In this document: piece by piece, positions 51,205 through 59,613 of the stretch | Layout of the letters: each line of letters begins with the position of its first letter | Numbering within the stretch: the first letter of the stretch is position 1 | Assembly: GCA_963730325.1 (NCBI GenBank) | Contig: CAVSRC010000004.1 | Span: 1-64,000 of the forward strand | Length of the DNA stretch: 64,000 bases | From: CAVSRC01 sp963730325 | Lineage (GTDB): Bacteria; Pseudomonadota; Alphaproteobacteria; Rhizobiales; Kaistiaceae | Direction: 5' to 3' | Program-made: the position numbers and the translations under genes | Notes under the pieces: generated by a model | What the model was told of the DNA's origin: nothing | The model's input: the letters and a program-made list of their open reading frames with translations, nothing else | The model's database searches: none

Positions 51205-51678
51205 ATGGATGTTCTGTCGTCACCATATGCGCGGCTTCAGGCCCTTGGTATTGTGCTGCCCAGCCCGCCGCAGCCGGTGGCGAACTTCGTGACCCACGTC
51301 CGGGAAGGCAGCCTTCTCTTCCTCTCGGGCCAGGGACCGATCGAGGCCGACGGCACCTCCCATACCGGCAAGGTCGGTGAGACGATCGGCGCGGATGACG
51401 CCTATGCCCACGCCCGCGTCGTCGGGGTGAACTTGCTGGCGGTAGCCCAGGCGGCGCTCGGCGATCTCGACAGGGTGAAGCGCGTGGTCAAGATATTCGG
51501 CATGGTCAACGCGGCCCAGGATTTCGATCAGCATCCCGCCGTGATCAACGGCTGTTCCGACCTGTTCGTCGAGGTCTTCGGCGACCGCGGCATCCATGCG
51601 CGCTCGGCCATCGGCGTCGGTTCGCTGCCCGGGCAGATCACCATCGAGATCGAAGCGATCTTCTCGGTCAGGGAGTAG
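51205..51678 (+). CDS. RidA/YjgF family protein
   Basis: 157 residues of the enamine/imine deaminase family (YjgF_endoribonc superfamily, XooCLP-like length). It has NFVTHVREGSLLFLSGQGPI near residue 30, VGVNLLAVAQAALGDLDRVK near 78, and HARSAIGVGSLPGQITIEIE near 133; the Arg of HARSA is the usual substrate-binding Arg. RidA hydrolyses reactive enamines such as 2-aminoacrylate made by PLP enzymes, and two such enzymes are encoded in the same operon. ATG 51205 follows CCAGGAGA. It is first in the plus-strand operon. Confidence 0.9.
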   Translation: MDVLSSPYARLQALGIVLPSPPQPVANFVTHVREGSLLFLSGQGPIEADGTSHTGKVGETIGADDAYAHARVVGVNLLAVAQAALGDLDRVKRVVKIFGMVNAAQDFDQHPAVINGCSDLFVEVFGDRGIHARSAIGVGSLPGQITIEIEAIFSVRE

Positions 51679-51690
51679 GATGGATCCACG

Positions 51691-52893
51691 ATGACGGAAA
51701 CGGCTGGCACCTTCAGGCAGCGGCTGGGTCTACGCCCTGTCATCAACTGCTCGGGCACGATGACCAGCCTCGGCGCGTCCATCGCGGTCCCCGGCGTGGC
51801 CGCGGCGATGGCCGAGGTGTTGCCTGAATTCGTCGAGATCGGGGAATTGCAGAAGCGCGCCGGCGAGGCGATCGCGGCGGCGACCGGGGCCGAACTCGGC
51901 TTCATGACGGCGAGCTGTTCGGCAGGCGTGAGTTTGGCCGTTGCTGGCGCGATGACCGGCATCGACCCGGCGGCGATGGAGCGGCTCCCCGATACGGCGG
52001 GATTGCGCAACGAGGTCGTCGTCCAGGCCGGTCATCTGGTGCACTACGGTGCGCCGGTCGACCAGGCGATCCGCCTGACCGGCGCGGCCGTCGTATCGGT
52101 CGGGCAGGCCACGAGCTGCAATGACTGGCACCTTTCCGGCGCGCTCGGCGAGCGAACCGCCGCCATCGTCCATGTGGTTTCGCACCATTGCGTCGAATAC
52201 GGCCTTCTGCCGCTCGAAACGGTGGTCGAGATCGCCCACGCTGCCGGCGTGCCGGTGATCGTCGATGCGGCCTCGGAATACGATCTCAGCGGCTTCCTCG
52301 AAAAGGGCGCCGACATTGTCCTCTATTCCGCCCACAAGTTTCTCGGTGGGCCGACTGCGGGCATCGTCGCTGGGCACCGCGATCTTGTCCGCGCGGCCTA
52401 TCTGCACACGCACGGAATTGGCCGCGGCATGAAGATCGGCAAGGAGAGCATCGTCGGGGCCATGGCCGCCCTGGCGGCATGGCGGACGCGAGACCACGCC
52501 GCCATGCGCGCGCGCGAGCGTGCCGCTTTGCGGCTGTGGCAAGCGGCGCTCGACGGCGCTGCCGGCATGCTCACCCGCATCGCCCCCGATCCGACAGGGA
52601 ATCCTCTCGACCGGCTGCGCGTGGATGTCGATGCGGCCGTTGCCGGCGGCGCGGCGTGGGATATCGTCGATTTGTTCGCCGAATCGGATCCGCCGGTCGT
52701 CGTGCGCGCCCATGAGGTCGAGAATGGATACTTCTTCCTTGACCCATGCAACCTGCATGACGGAGAAGCTGAACAGGTGGCGGGTGCGATCCGCGCCGTG
52801 CTCGCCCGATTGGCGGCAGGGGACGGCCGGCGGCGCACGTTTGCCGCCTGGAAGCGGGCCGCTGATTCGCAGATCAGCGTCTGGCCCGACTGA
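51691..52893 (+). CDS. SelA-like PLP-dependent enzyme
   Basis: 400 residues of fold-type I PLP enzyme. It opens RPVINCSGTMTSLGASIAVP, as SelA-like proteins do, and has the PLP Asp in VIVDAASEYDLSG near residue 190 and the Schiff-base Lys in YSAHKFLGGPTAG near residue 213. Bacterial SelA homologues outside selenocysteine synthesis include D-glucosaminate-6-phosphate ammonia-lyase-type enzymes, so an ammonia-lyase or dehydratase acting on an amino sugar acid or amino acid is plausible. It starts 12 bases after ridA. No other selenocysteine gene is nearby. The substrate is unknown. Confidence 0.88.
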   Translation: MTETAGTFRQRLGLRPVINCSGTMTSLGASIAVPGVAAAMAEVLPEFVEIGELQKRAGEAIAAATGAELGFMTASCSAGVSLAVAGAMTGIDPAAMERLPDTAGLRNEVVVQAGHLVHYGAPVDQAIRLTGAAVVSVGQATSCNDWHLSGALGERTAAIVHVVSHHCVEYGLLPLETVVEIAHAAGVPVIVDAASEYDLSGFLEKGADIVLYSAHKFLGGPTAGIVAGHRDLVRAAYLHTHGIGRGMKIGKESIVGAMAALAAWRTRDHAAMRARERAALRLWQAALDGAAGMLTRIAPDPTGNPLDRLRVDVDAAVAGGAAWDIVDLFAESDPPVVVRAHEVENGYFFLDPCNLHDGEAEQVAGAIRAVLARLAAGDGRRRTFAAWKRAADSQISVWPD

Positions 52894-52920
52894 TGCGAAG
52901 GCTGGACAACATGCGGTGAT

Positions 52921-53775
52921 ATGACGATGGCAGACGAAACCAAGCCGGCCCGCAAATCGAAAGGTTCCGCAAAGGTGCGGCGCTCCCGCGTCAGCGGGAT
53001 CGATCGCACGCTGCAGATACTCGACTGCCTGCAGGAATTGAACCGGCCCTGCACGCCTTACGAGATCGCGCAGGAAACCTCCGCCCCGCTGTCGACGATC
53101 TACGTCATCATCGACGATCTGGTCAGCAAGGACCTTTTGAACCGCGTCGACAACGGACGCATCTGGCTTGGTGCGCGCCTCTATTATTACGGCCTGACCT
53201 ATTCGCACAGCATCGAGCTGCTCTCGACGGCGACCTACGAGATGCAGGAGCTCGCCCAGACCACCGGACAGACGATTCAGATCTGCGGACGCGACGGCGA
53301 CAAGATGGTCGTGCTGGCGATGACCGATGGGCCGGATCATTTCCAGGTGACCTCGCGCGTCGGTTCGCGCATTCCGCTCTCCTGGACCGCGTCGGGGCGG
53401 CTCCTGGTCGGGCATCTGCCCTATGACGAGCGGTTGGAGATCTTCAAGCGTTCGGCGCGCCCGTCGCCGACGGGCAAGGCAGCAACCGATCCGGTCGAAC
53501 TGACCGAAGCCTCCTCTGCGGCCCTGCACAAGGGGCTTTCGATCCAGGCCGGCGAATCCGACTATGCGGTTGCCTGCATTGCCGCACCAATTCTCGATTC
53601 CGAAGGCGTCTGCCGCGCCACCATCTCGATCGTCGCGCCCGACAGCCGGCTCGACACCTCCAGCACGCTCTTCAGCGACGAAGTCCGCGCTGCCGCCCAT
53701 CGCATCGAGCGCAAGCTGGGCTGGAACCGCAAGATGCGCGCCTCATCATCCGGGCTGAGAGTGTCGACTTTTTGA
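52921..53775 (+). CDS. IclR family transcriptional regulator
   Basis: 284 residues. The N-terminal winged helix spans about residues 25-80: GIDRTLQILDCLQELNRPCT, then YEIAQETSAPLSTIYVIIDD. The C-terminal GAF-like effector domain includes TGQTIQICGRDGDKMVVLA and SRIPLSWTASGRLLVGHL. It is embedded in the operon 27 bases after the SelA-like gene and probably controls the divergent promoter at 50872-51204. ATG 52921 is used; ATG 52927 is two codons later. Confidence 0.92.
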   Translation: MTMADETKPARKSKGSAKVRRSRVSGIDRTLQILDCLQELNRPCTPYEIAQETSAPLSTIYVIIDDLVSKDLLNRVDNGRIWLGARLYYYGLTYSHSIELLSTATYEMQELAQTTGQTIQICGRDGDKMVVLAMTDGPDHFQVTSRVGSRIPLSWTASGRLLVGHLPYDERLEIFKRSARPSPTGKAATDPVELTEASSAALHKGLSIQAGESDYAVACIAAPILDSEGVCRATISIVAPDSRLDTSSTLFSDEVRAAAHRIERKLGWNRKMRASSSGLRVSTF

Positions 53776-53835
53776 GTGCGCCGCCGAGTGCACGTGACCC
53801 GAGGCTCAAGTCGCTCCTGGACGGAACTTCAGTAG

Positions 53836-54462
53836 AAGGTTTCAGAACACCCCCGACATGGCGCAGCGAATGGCGCCTCAGCCCTTCGCGCCTCCGGCCA
53901 GCCCTTCTATGAGGCTCTTCTGGTGCGCCATTTTGCCTATTCCGCCTCGCTCGAATTCGTCCTTGGCGACGACCGGCTCGAGATCGCGGTCAGCATCGTC
54001 AATCGCGACGAACGGCCGTTTCCCGGGGGGATCGGCGTTCATCCCTACTATGTGCGAACCGACGATGTCGTGGTCATGGCCGGCGTGCCCCGCGTCTGGC
54101 CGGCGGAGGCGGTGAAGAACAGGACGCCCGCCGTCGTCGTGCCGCCGGAATGGGACTTCCACGCGCTGCGGCCGTTCGGCGACGTGGACCTCGATCACAG
54201 CTTTGCCGACTGGGACCACCGCTACGAGATCGCGTGGCCGTCGCTTGCCACGCGCCTTGTCGTCACCGCCGATGCGGTCTTTCGCAACCTGCTGATCTTC
54301 GTGCCCAGGAACGGTGATCATTTCTGCATGGAGCCGATCAGCAACGCGATGGACGCGTTCAATCTTGCCAGCCTGGGCTTCGAAGGCCACAACGTTTCTG
54401 TGCTGCAGCCGGGCCACGGCCTGAGCGGCCGTGTCGTCTTCCAGCCATCGGACATGCCTTAG
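53836..54462 (+). pseudogene. Truncated aldose 1-epimerase (N-terminal part missing)
   Basis: The open frame runs from just after a TAG at 53833 to 54462; the first ATG is at 53923. The readable part matches the second half of aldose epimerases: LEIAVSIVNRDERPFPGGIG, the catalytic HPYY near 54040, VTADAVFRNLLIFVPRNGDH, and the active-site Glu in FCMEPISNAMDAFN. The N-terminal region with the first substrate His is absent, and the preceding sequence does not restore it in any frame. The product from ATG 53923 would be 179 residues, about half the normal length. Its stop overlaps the next start by one base. Confidence 0.72.
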
Positions 54463-55559
54463 TGGATATTGCCGACTTCTTCCGCCTGGAGCCCGCCGCA
54501 GCGACCGTCGCCGACCTGGAAACGCCGGTCCCGCTCGTCGATCTCGACGTCGTTGACCGCAACCTCAGGCGATGGCAGGCGCGATGCGACGAACTCGGCC
54601 TCGCCAATCGTCCGCATATCAAGACGCACAAGCTGGTACCGCTGGCGCTGTACCAACTGGCGCTGGGCGCACGCGGGGTTACCGTGCAGAAACTCGGCGA
54701 GGCCGAAGCGATGGCGGACGGAGGGGTCAGCGACCTGTTCCTGACGTTCAACATCGTCGGCGCGCCAAAATTGAAGCGGCTGGCAGACCTTGCCAGGCGT
54801 GCGCAGATTTCGGTGGTTGCCGACAGTACTGCGGTCGTTGCCGGCATCGGTGAGGTCGGCGGCATGGCCGGGTTGTCGATTCCGGTTCTTGTCGAATGTG
54901 ATACCGGCTCCGGGCGCTGCGGCGTCCAGACGCCGGCGGCGGCTGCCGAGCTTGCCCGCGTCATCGACGCCACTGAGGGTGCGTACTATGCCGGGCTGAT
55001 GACCTATCCGGCCGCCGGCACGCGCGCGGCCACGGCCGCGTTTCTTGCCGAGGCGCGTGACCGCGCCGCACAGGCGGGTCTTGCGACCGAGCGCATCAGC
55101 ACGGGTGGTTCGCCGGACATGTGGAGCGACGAGGGGCTCGACGTTGCCACCGAATACCGGGCCGGCACCTACATCTATAATGACCGCTCGCTGGTGGAGC
55201 GGGGAACGGCGACGCGCGACGACTGCGCGCTCACCGTGCTCACCACCGTGGTAAGCCGGCCGACGGCCGAGCGCGCTATCGTCGATGCCGGAACCAAGGC
55301 CCTGACGAGCGATCTGCTGGGCCTCACCGGATACGGCACGGTCCGCGATCTGCAATCGGCCTCTATCTACGAACTCAACGAGGAGCACGGCTTCATCGAC
55401 GTATCGGCATGCGCCGCCAAGCCGTCGGTGGGCGACCTCTTGCGCATTATCCCCAACCATGTCTGTCCGGTCAGCAACCTCTATGACCGCATCGTTCTGG
55501 TCCGCGGCGAGGCGGTGCTGGGCAGCGTGCCGGTCGATGCACGAGGGGCAGTGGCGTAG
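54462..55559 (+). CDS. D-threonine aldolase / D-serine dehydratase-like PLP enzyme
   Basis: 365 residues of fold-type III PLP enzyme (alanine-racemase-like barrel plus DSD1-type C-terminal domain). The PLP Lys is in RPHIKTHKLVPLALYQ near residue 49. The C-terminal metal site is NHVCPVSNLYD near residue 332, with the His and Cys that bind Zn in eukaryotic D-serine dehydratase or the divalent metal in D-threonine aldolase. The family acts on D-3-hydroxy amino acids, giving an aldehyde and glycine or a 2-keto acid through an enamine, a fit with RidA in the same operon. GTG 54462 overlaps the upstream stop. Confidence 0.9.
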   Translation: MDIADFFRLEPAAATVADLETPVPLVDLDVVDRNLRRWQARCDELGLANRPHIKTHKLVPLALYQLALGARGVTVQKLGEAEAMADGGVSDLFLTFNIVGAPKLKRLADLARRAQISVVADSTAVVAGIGEVGGMAGLSIPVLVECDTGSGRCGVQTPAAAAELARVIDATEGAYYAGLMTYPAAGTRAATAAFLAEARDRAAQAGLATERISTGGSPDMWSDEGLDVATEYRAGTYIYNDRSLVERGTATRDDCALTVLTTVVSRPTAERAIVDAGTKALTSDLLGLTGYGTVRDLQSASIYELNEEHGFIDVSACAAKPSVGDLLRIIPNHVCPVSNLYDRIVLVRGEAVLGSVPVDARGAVA

Positions 55560-55858
55560 CCAACCCCAAGAACTCCGCGCGATCCACTCCGTCTGGTCGC
55601 GAAGGCTACAAGACCGTCAAAGCCGGATAGGCTCAGGCTACCGGCCGGCGGTGTGCCAATTGCGGTGTAGCGCTCACCCCCGGTTGGCGCCCAGGGAGCG
55701 GCTCCGGACGGACCCGCAGCTGTCCGTTGGCCATGATCGCAAAAAGGCCGCACGGTTGCTCACGGTGGGAAGCCGGTTTTCGTGCAACTCAAGTCCAGCC
55801 GTATTCGCCATTCATGGCGGGAAAGAACCCGGAGGCAACGCGCCGGGGGAAGAACCAC
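55560..55858. other. Gene-free gap between convergent operons
   Basis: About 300 bases with no credible coding frame, no repeat and no clear terminator hairpin. The operons on both sides end here. Confidence 0.5.
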
Positions 55859-56854
55859 TCATTTGATGATTGGCGTCTTGCTCCGGTCGAACGTCACGGC
55901 CACGCCAAAGATGATCATCGCCCCGAGCAGGGCCTGCTGGAAATACTGATTGATGCCGACCACGTTCATCCCGTTGTCGAGCAGGCTCAGGAACAGCGTT
56001 CCGAAGAGAACGTAGAGCACGCCACCGGTGCCGCCGGTGAGCGCGGTCCCGCCGACCACGACCGCCGCGATTGAATTCAGCACATAGGACGTTCCCACGA
56101 CCGGATCGCCGCCATAGCGGACCGACGAAATGACGATGCCGACCAGCGCGGCGCAGATGCCGGACATCATGAAGGCCACGTTCCGCGTCCTGACGATATC
56201 GGTGCCGGACATCCAGGCCATCTTGATGTTGCTGCCGACGAAATAGATGTTCCGGCCAGTGCGGGTGACCCGCAGGAAGGCAAACATGGCGACGAAGGTC
56301 AGGAAGCCGAAGATGAAGACATTGCTGACGCCCAGTACCGAGCCGTTGACGATATCGAAGTAGGCGTAATCGTCGGGCGAGGCGCTGAGCGGCCGGGGCG
56401 ACACGAGATAGGCCAGGCTGGTGAAGATGCCGCCAGTGCCGAGCGTGGCAATGAACGACGGAATCTTGACCCGCGTGAGGATGATCCCGTTGACGTAGCC
56501 AAGTACCACACCCGTCGCCAGGCAGATGGGATAGGCCCAGTATCCGGTCTCGCCGACAAGCAGAACGAACATCACCGAAACGAGCGAAATCGTTCCGCCG
56601 ATCGAAAGATCGATGCCACCGATGAGGATGGCGAACATCTGGCCCAGCGCGGCGATGAGCAGGATGGCGCCAAAGGTCGCAATGGTGTTGGCGTTGTACA
56701 GCGAAAGGAAATTGCTGTTGCCGATGGCCATGACCAGGCTGACGACCAGGATCAGCGTCAAGGTCAAATGGATCGGCTGTAGACGGCCGAGCATCCCCTT
56801 CAGACCCGTTGGTCCATCCGGTCCACTGGCTCGATCGTGCGATGTCTCTGCCAC
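55859..56854 (-). CDS. Ribose-type (CUT2) ABC permease, second permease gene
   Basis: 331 residues with about 8-10 helices. The RbsC-family block LIGGIDLSIGGTISLVSVMF is near residue 77, with IPSFIATLGTGGIFTSLAYL near 130 and VVVGGTALTGGTGGVLYVLF near 265. It is last in the operon, 41 bases after the ATPase gene. It is clearly a paralogue of, not identical to, the permease at 58446-59483, so the channel is probably a heterodimer, as in YtfT/YjfF. Confidence 0.93.
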   Translation of the reverse strand: MAETSHDRASGPDGPTGLKGMLGRLQPIHLTLTLILVVSLVMAIGNSNFLSLYNANTIATFGAILLIAALGQMFAILIGGIDLSIGGTISLVSVMFVLLVGETGYWAYPICLATGVVLGYVNGIILTRVKIPSFIATLGTGGIFTSLAYLVSPRPLSASPDDYAYFDIVNGSVLGVSNVFIFGFLTFVAMFAFLRVTRTGRNIYFVGSNIKMAWMSGTDIVRTRNVAFMMSGICAALVGIVISSVRYGGDPVVGTSYVLNSIAAVVVGGTALTGGTGGVLYVLFGTLFLSLLDNGMNVVGINQYFQQALLGAMIIFGVAVTFDRSKTPIIK

Positions 56855-56895
56855 TTTGTCGTTCCTTGCATTATCCCCGATCTGCCCGGGCGTTC

Positions 56896-58434
56896 TCAGA
56901 CGATCAGTTTTATGAGCTCCTGGGGACTGGGCTTGTGCCCCTGCGATGCGTCCATCTCGCTGACAAGGCGCCGTTCCCGCATGACGAGGAGGCGATTGGC
57001 CAGGCCGATATCCTCCTCAAGCGTATCGCACATGACGATCATGGCGATGCCGGACTCGGCGAACTTGCGAACGAGCCGATAGACCTCGTCCTTGGCTCCG
57101 ATGTCGACGCCCCGCGTCGGGTGGTCGAGGATGAGCAGCCGGACCTCGGAACTCAACCACTTGGACAGGATGACCTTCTGCTGGTTGCCGCCGCTGAGGC
57201 CCGAGCATGCCGAATTGATCGAAGGCGTCTTGACCAGGCACTCCCTGACCCACTGCTCGGCATGCTCCTTTTCCATCCTGCCGTTGATCAGCCCCCCCTT
57301 CTTGAGCTTGTCGAGAACGAGGTAATTGATGTTGTCGGCGACCGTCATGTTGAGGGCGAGGCCCTCTTCTCTCCGCTCGATCGGAACGTGCCCGATGCCG
57401 CTCAGAACGGCATCGCGCGACGACCCGTTTCGCGGCGTCTTGCCGTCGATCGACACCTTGCCTGAATCGTATTTGTCGAGGCCGGTGATACACCGGCAGA
57501 GCTCTTCCTTGCCGGAACCGACCAGGCCAACGAGGCTGACGATTTCGCCTTCGCGGATTTCGAAGCTGAGCGGTTCGAACGCGCCGGCCTTGGCGATCTG
57601 CTCGACCTTGAAGACAACCGCCTCGCCCGGCGCGCGCTGCTCGTGTTCGCGGAAACGGTCGCCGGAGAACTCATGCCCCACCATGAGCTTCTCGACTTCT
57701 GTCGCCTCCAGGCCCGCCGCCGGCATGTCGGTGACATTCTGGCCGTCCTTGAGAACCACGATCCGGTCGCAGTTCTCGAGAACCTCCTGCAAGCGGTGGG
57801 AAATGAAGATGATCGACGCCTTGCTTTTCAGCTTGTCCAGGATGGCGAACAGCGTGTCCCGCTCGCTGTCGCTGAGCACCGTCGTCGGCTCGTCGAGGAT
57901 CACGATGGGGTTTGCCGCGCCGTATTTCTCGGAGAGCCAGAGCACGCGGGCGATCTCGACCATCTGCTTCTGCGCCGGCGTCAGGGACGACACCGGGACG
58001 TCGACATCGACTTCGACGCTCATCCGCGCGAGCAGGCTTTTTGCCTCGGCGGCCATCTTGCGCCGGGAGAGCGTCCCGAAAGCCTGGAAATCGTGCTCGT
58101 GGCAGAGGAACAGGTTCTCCATCACCGACAGGTTGGGAATCAGCGATCCTTCCTGGAAGACCGCTCCGATCCCCTTCTGGCTGGCGTCGATGGTGCCTTT
58201 CAGCGTGACCTCCTGGCCATTCAGCACGATCTGCCCCTCGTCCGGCGGATAGATGCCGATCATGATCTTGGTGAGGACCGACTTGCCCGCCCCGTTCTCG
58301 CCGACCAGTCCCAAGATCTCGTTCTTGCGAACCTCGATGCCGACGTTGTCGAGCGCGGTGACGCCGGGGAAACGACGCGTGATGCCGTCCATGGCCAGGA
58401 CCACATTCTCAGCGTGAGCCGTTGTTGTTTCCAT
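56896..58434 (-). CDS. Ribose-type (CUT2) sugar ABC ATPase, two-domain (RbsA family)
   Basis: 512 residues with two ABC domains. The first has Walker A GENGAGKSVLTK near residue 45, VSSLTPAQKQMVEIARVL as signature region, and VILDEPTTVLSDSE. The second has the degenerate P-loop GLVGSGKEELCR near 285, LSGGNQQKVILSKWL near 405, and LILDHPTRGVDIGAKDE. The weak signature in the first domain and degenerate P-loop in the second are normal for RbsA/MglA. ATG 58434 starts the protein, 11 bases after the permease stop. Confidence 0.93.
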   Translation of the reverse strand: METTTAHAENVVLAMDGITRRFPGVTALDNVGIEVRKNEILGLVGENGAGKSVLTKIMIGIYPPDEGQIVLNGQEVTLKGTIDASQKGIGAVFQEGSLIPNLSVMENLFLCHEHDFQAFGTLSRRKMAAEAKSLLARMSVEVDVDVPVSSLTPAQKQMVEIARVLWLSEKYGAANPIVILDEPTTVLSDSERDTLFAILDKLKSKASIIFISHRLQEVLENCDRIVVLKDGQNVTDMPAAGLEATEVEKLMVGHEFSGDRFREHEQRAPGEAVVFKVEQIAKAGAFEPLSFEIREGEIVSLVGLVGSGKEELCRCITGLDKYDSGKVSIDGKTPRNGSSRDAVLSGIGHVPIERREEGLALNMTVADNINYLVLDKLKKGGLINGRMEKEHAEQWVRECLVKTPSINSACSGLSGGNQQKVILSKWLSSEVRLLILDHPTRGVDIGAKDEVYRLVRKFAESGIAMIVMCDTLEEDIGLANRLLVMRERRLVSEMDASQGHKPSPQELIKLIV

Positions 58435-58445
58435 GGTTTCTGCCG

Positions 58446-59483
58446 TCACTTGATGAAGCCGAGCTTTTTGCGGTCGAGGGTGAGCGCCACGGCGACGATC
58501 AGGACCACGCCGTTGACGGCCGCCTGGGCATACGGGCTGACCGCCATGAGCACCATGCCGTTGTTGAGGGCGGCAAGGATCAATGCGCCGAGAAGAGCAT
58601 TTTTCGCCCCGCCGAGTCCGCCGGTGAGCGAGACGCCTCCGACGACAACGGCGGTAATGACGGGAAAGAGGAGGTTGAGACCGGCGCGCGAGGTCGCGGT
58701 CCCCATCCGGGTTACGATCAGCACCGCCCCCAGTCCATAGAGGCAACCGGCGATCGTGAACGCCAGGATCTTTATCCTGTCGACGTTGACGCCCAGCTGC
58801 TTGGCAAGGGCTTCATCGCCGCCAACCGCATAGAGGTGTCGGCCGGCGCGCGTCTTGTCCTCGAAGAACTGCACCACGACCGCGATCAGGACCGCCACTA
58901 GAATGATGTTGGCGACACCGAGCGGTTTGCCGTTGATGAAATCCTGGATGCGATCGTCACGCAGGCTGATGATCTGCGACTTGTTTATGTAGACGGCAAC
59001 GCCATAGAGAACGAAGCTCATCCCCAGCGTCGTGATGAAGGACGGGATTTTCAGCTTGGTGTGCATCATGCCGGTCAGCATGCCGGCGGCGCCGCCGACT
59101 GCGATGGCGATGGGCACGATCCACAGCCCGATGTCGTTGTCCGTGTACCTGCTCTTGGTCAGCAGTCCGACCATGACGGCGCAGAGCGCGACTGTCCCCT
59201 GAAGCGAAAGATCGATGCCGCCGATGACTATGGTCAGGTGAAGGCCGACGGCCAGGATCGCGGGGATGGCCGCCAGACTCAAGACCACCTGAACGTTCGA
59301 CCAGGAGAGGCTCTGCCCCCCGGTTCCGACGGCGAAAGCGGCGATGATGAGCGCAAGCGAGATGATCTGCGCCAGGATTCCGGATTGGCCCAACCAGCGA
59401 CTGGCGCCTTCACCGAACGATCCGGGCCTGCGTTTCTGCAAAAGGAGGGTGGCGTCGTCGCCGCCGCTTTCCGAGGCTTTCAT
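58446..59483 (-). CDS. Ribose-type (CUT2) ABC permease, first permease gene
   Basis: 345 residues. LTIVIGGIDLSLQGTVALCA is near residue 83, IPSFITTLGMSFVLYGVAVY near 150, and VVVGGVSLTGGLGGAKNALL near 285. It lies between the binding-protein gene, after a strong hairpin, and the ATPase gene. The N terminus has a soluble segment of about 30 residues before the first helix. Confidence 0.93.
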   Translation of the reverse strand: MKASESGGDDATLLLQKRRPGSFGEGASRWLGQSGILAQIISLALIIAAFAVGTGGQSLSWSNVQVVLSLAAIPAILAVGLHLTIVIGGIDLSLQGTVALCAVMVGLLTKSRYTDNDIGLWIVPIAIAVGGAAGMLTGMMHTKLKIPSFITTLGMSFVLYGVAVYINKSQIISLRDDRIQDFINGKPLGVANIILVAVLIAVVVQFFEDKTRAGRHLYAVGGDEALAKQLGVNVDRIKILAFTIAGCLYGLGAVLIVTRMGTATSRAGLNLLFPVITAVVVGGVSLTGGLGGAKNALLGALILAALNNGMVLMAVSPYAQAAVNGVVLIVAVALTLDRKKLGFIK

Positions 59484-59547
59484 GAAGATGCGATCCTTCC
59501 AACTGCGCAGAATGCTGACGCCATGTTAGGTCTGCTTGCGCTGGAGA

Positions 59548-59577
59548 GGCTGGGGGCGCAAGAGGCGGCCCCCAGCC
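59548..59577 (-). terminator. Intercistronic hairpin after the third substrate-binding-protein gene
   Basis: GGCTGGGGGC (59548-59557), a 10-base loop, and GCCCCCAGCC (59568-59577) form a perfect 10-bp stem. It lies 36 bases after the binding-protein stop and before the permease gene. No T run follows. The position matches the hairpin in the first ABC operon. Confidence 0.65.
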
Positions 59578-59613
59578 ATTCGGTTGGTTCGCCTTGCGGC
59601 TCACCGGCCATGG

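Noticed and set aside
51691..52893. Selenocysteine synthase (SelA proper)
   Set aside because: The fold and lysine block match, but the protein sits in a catabolic operon with RidA and IclR, and no selB, selC or selD is nearby; a SelA-like lyase is more likely.
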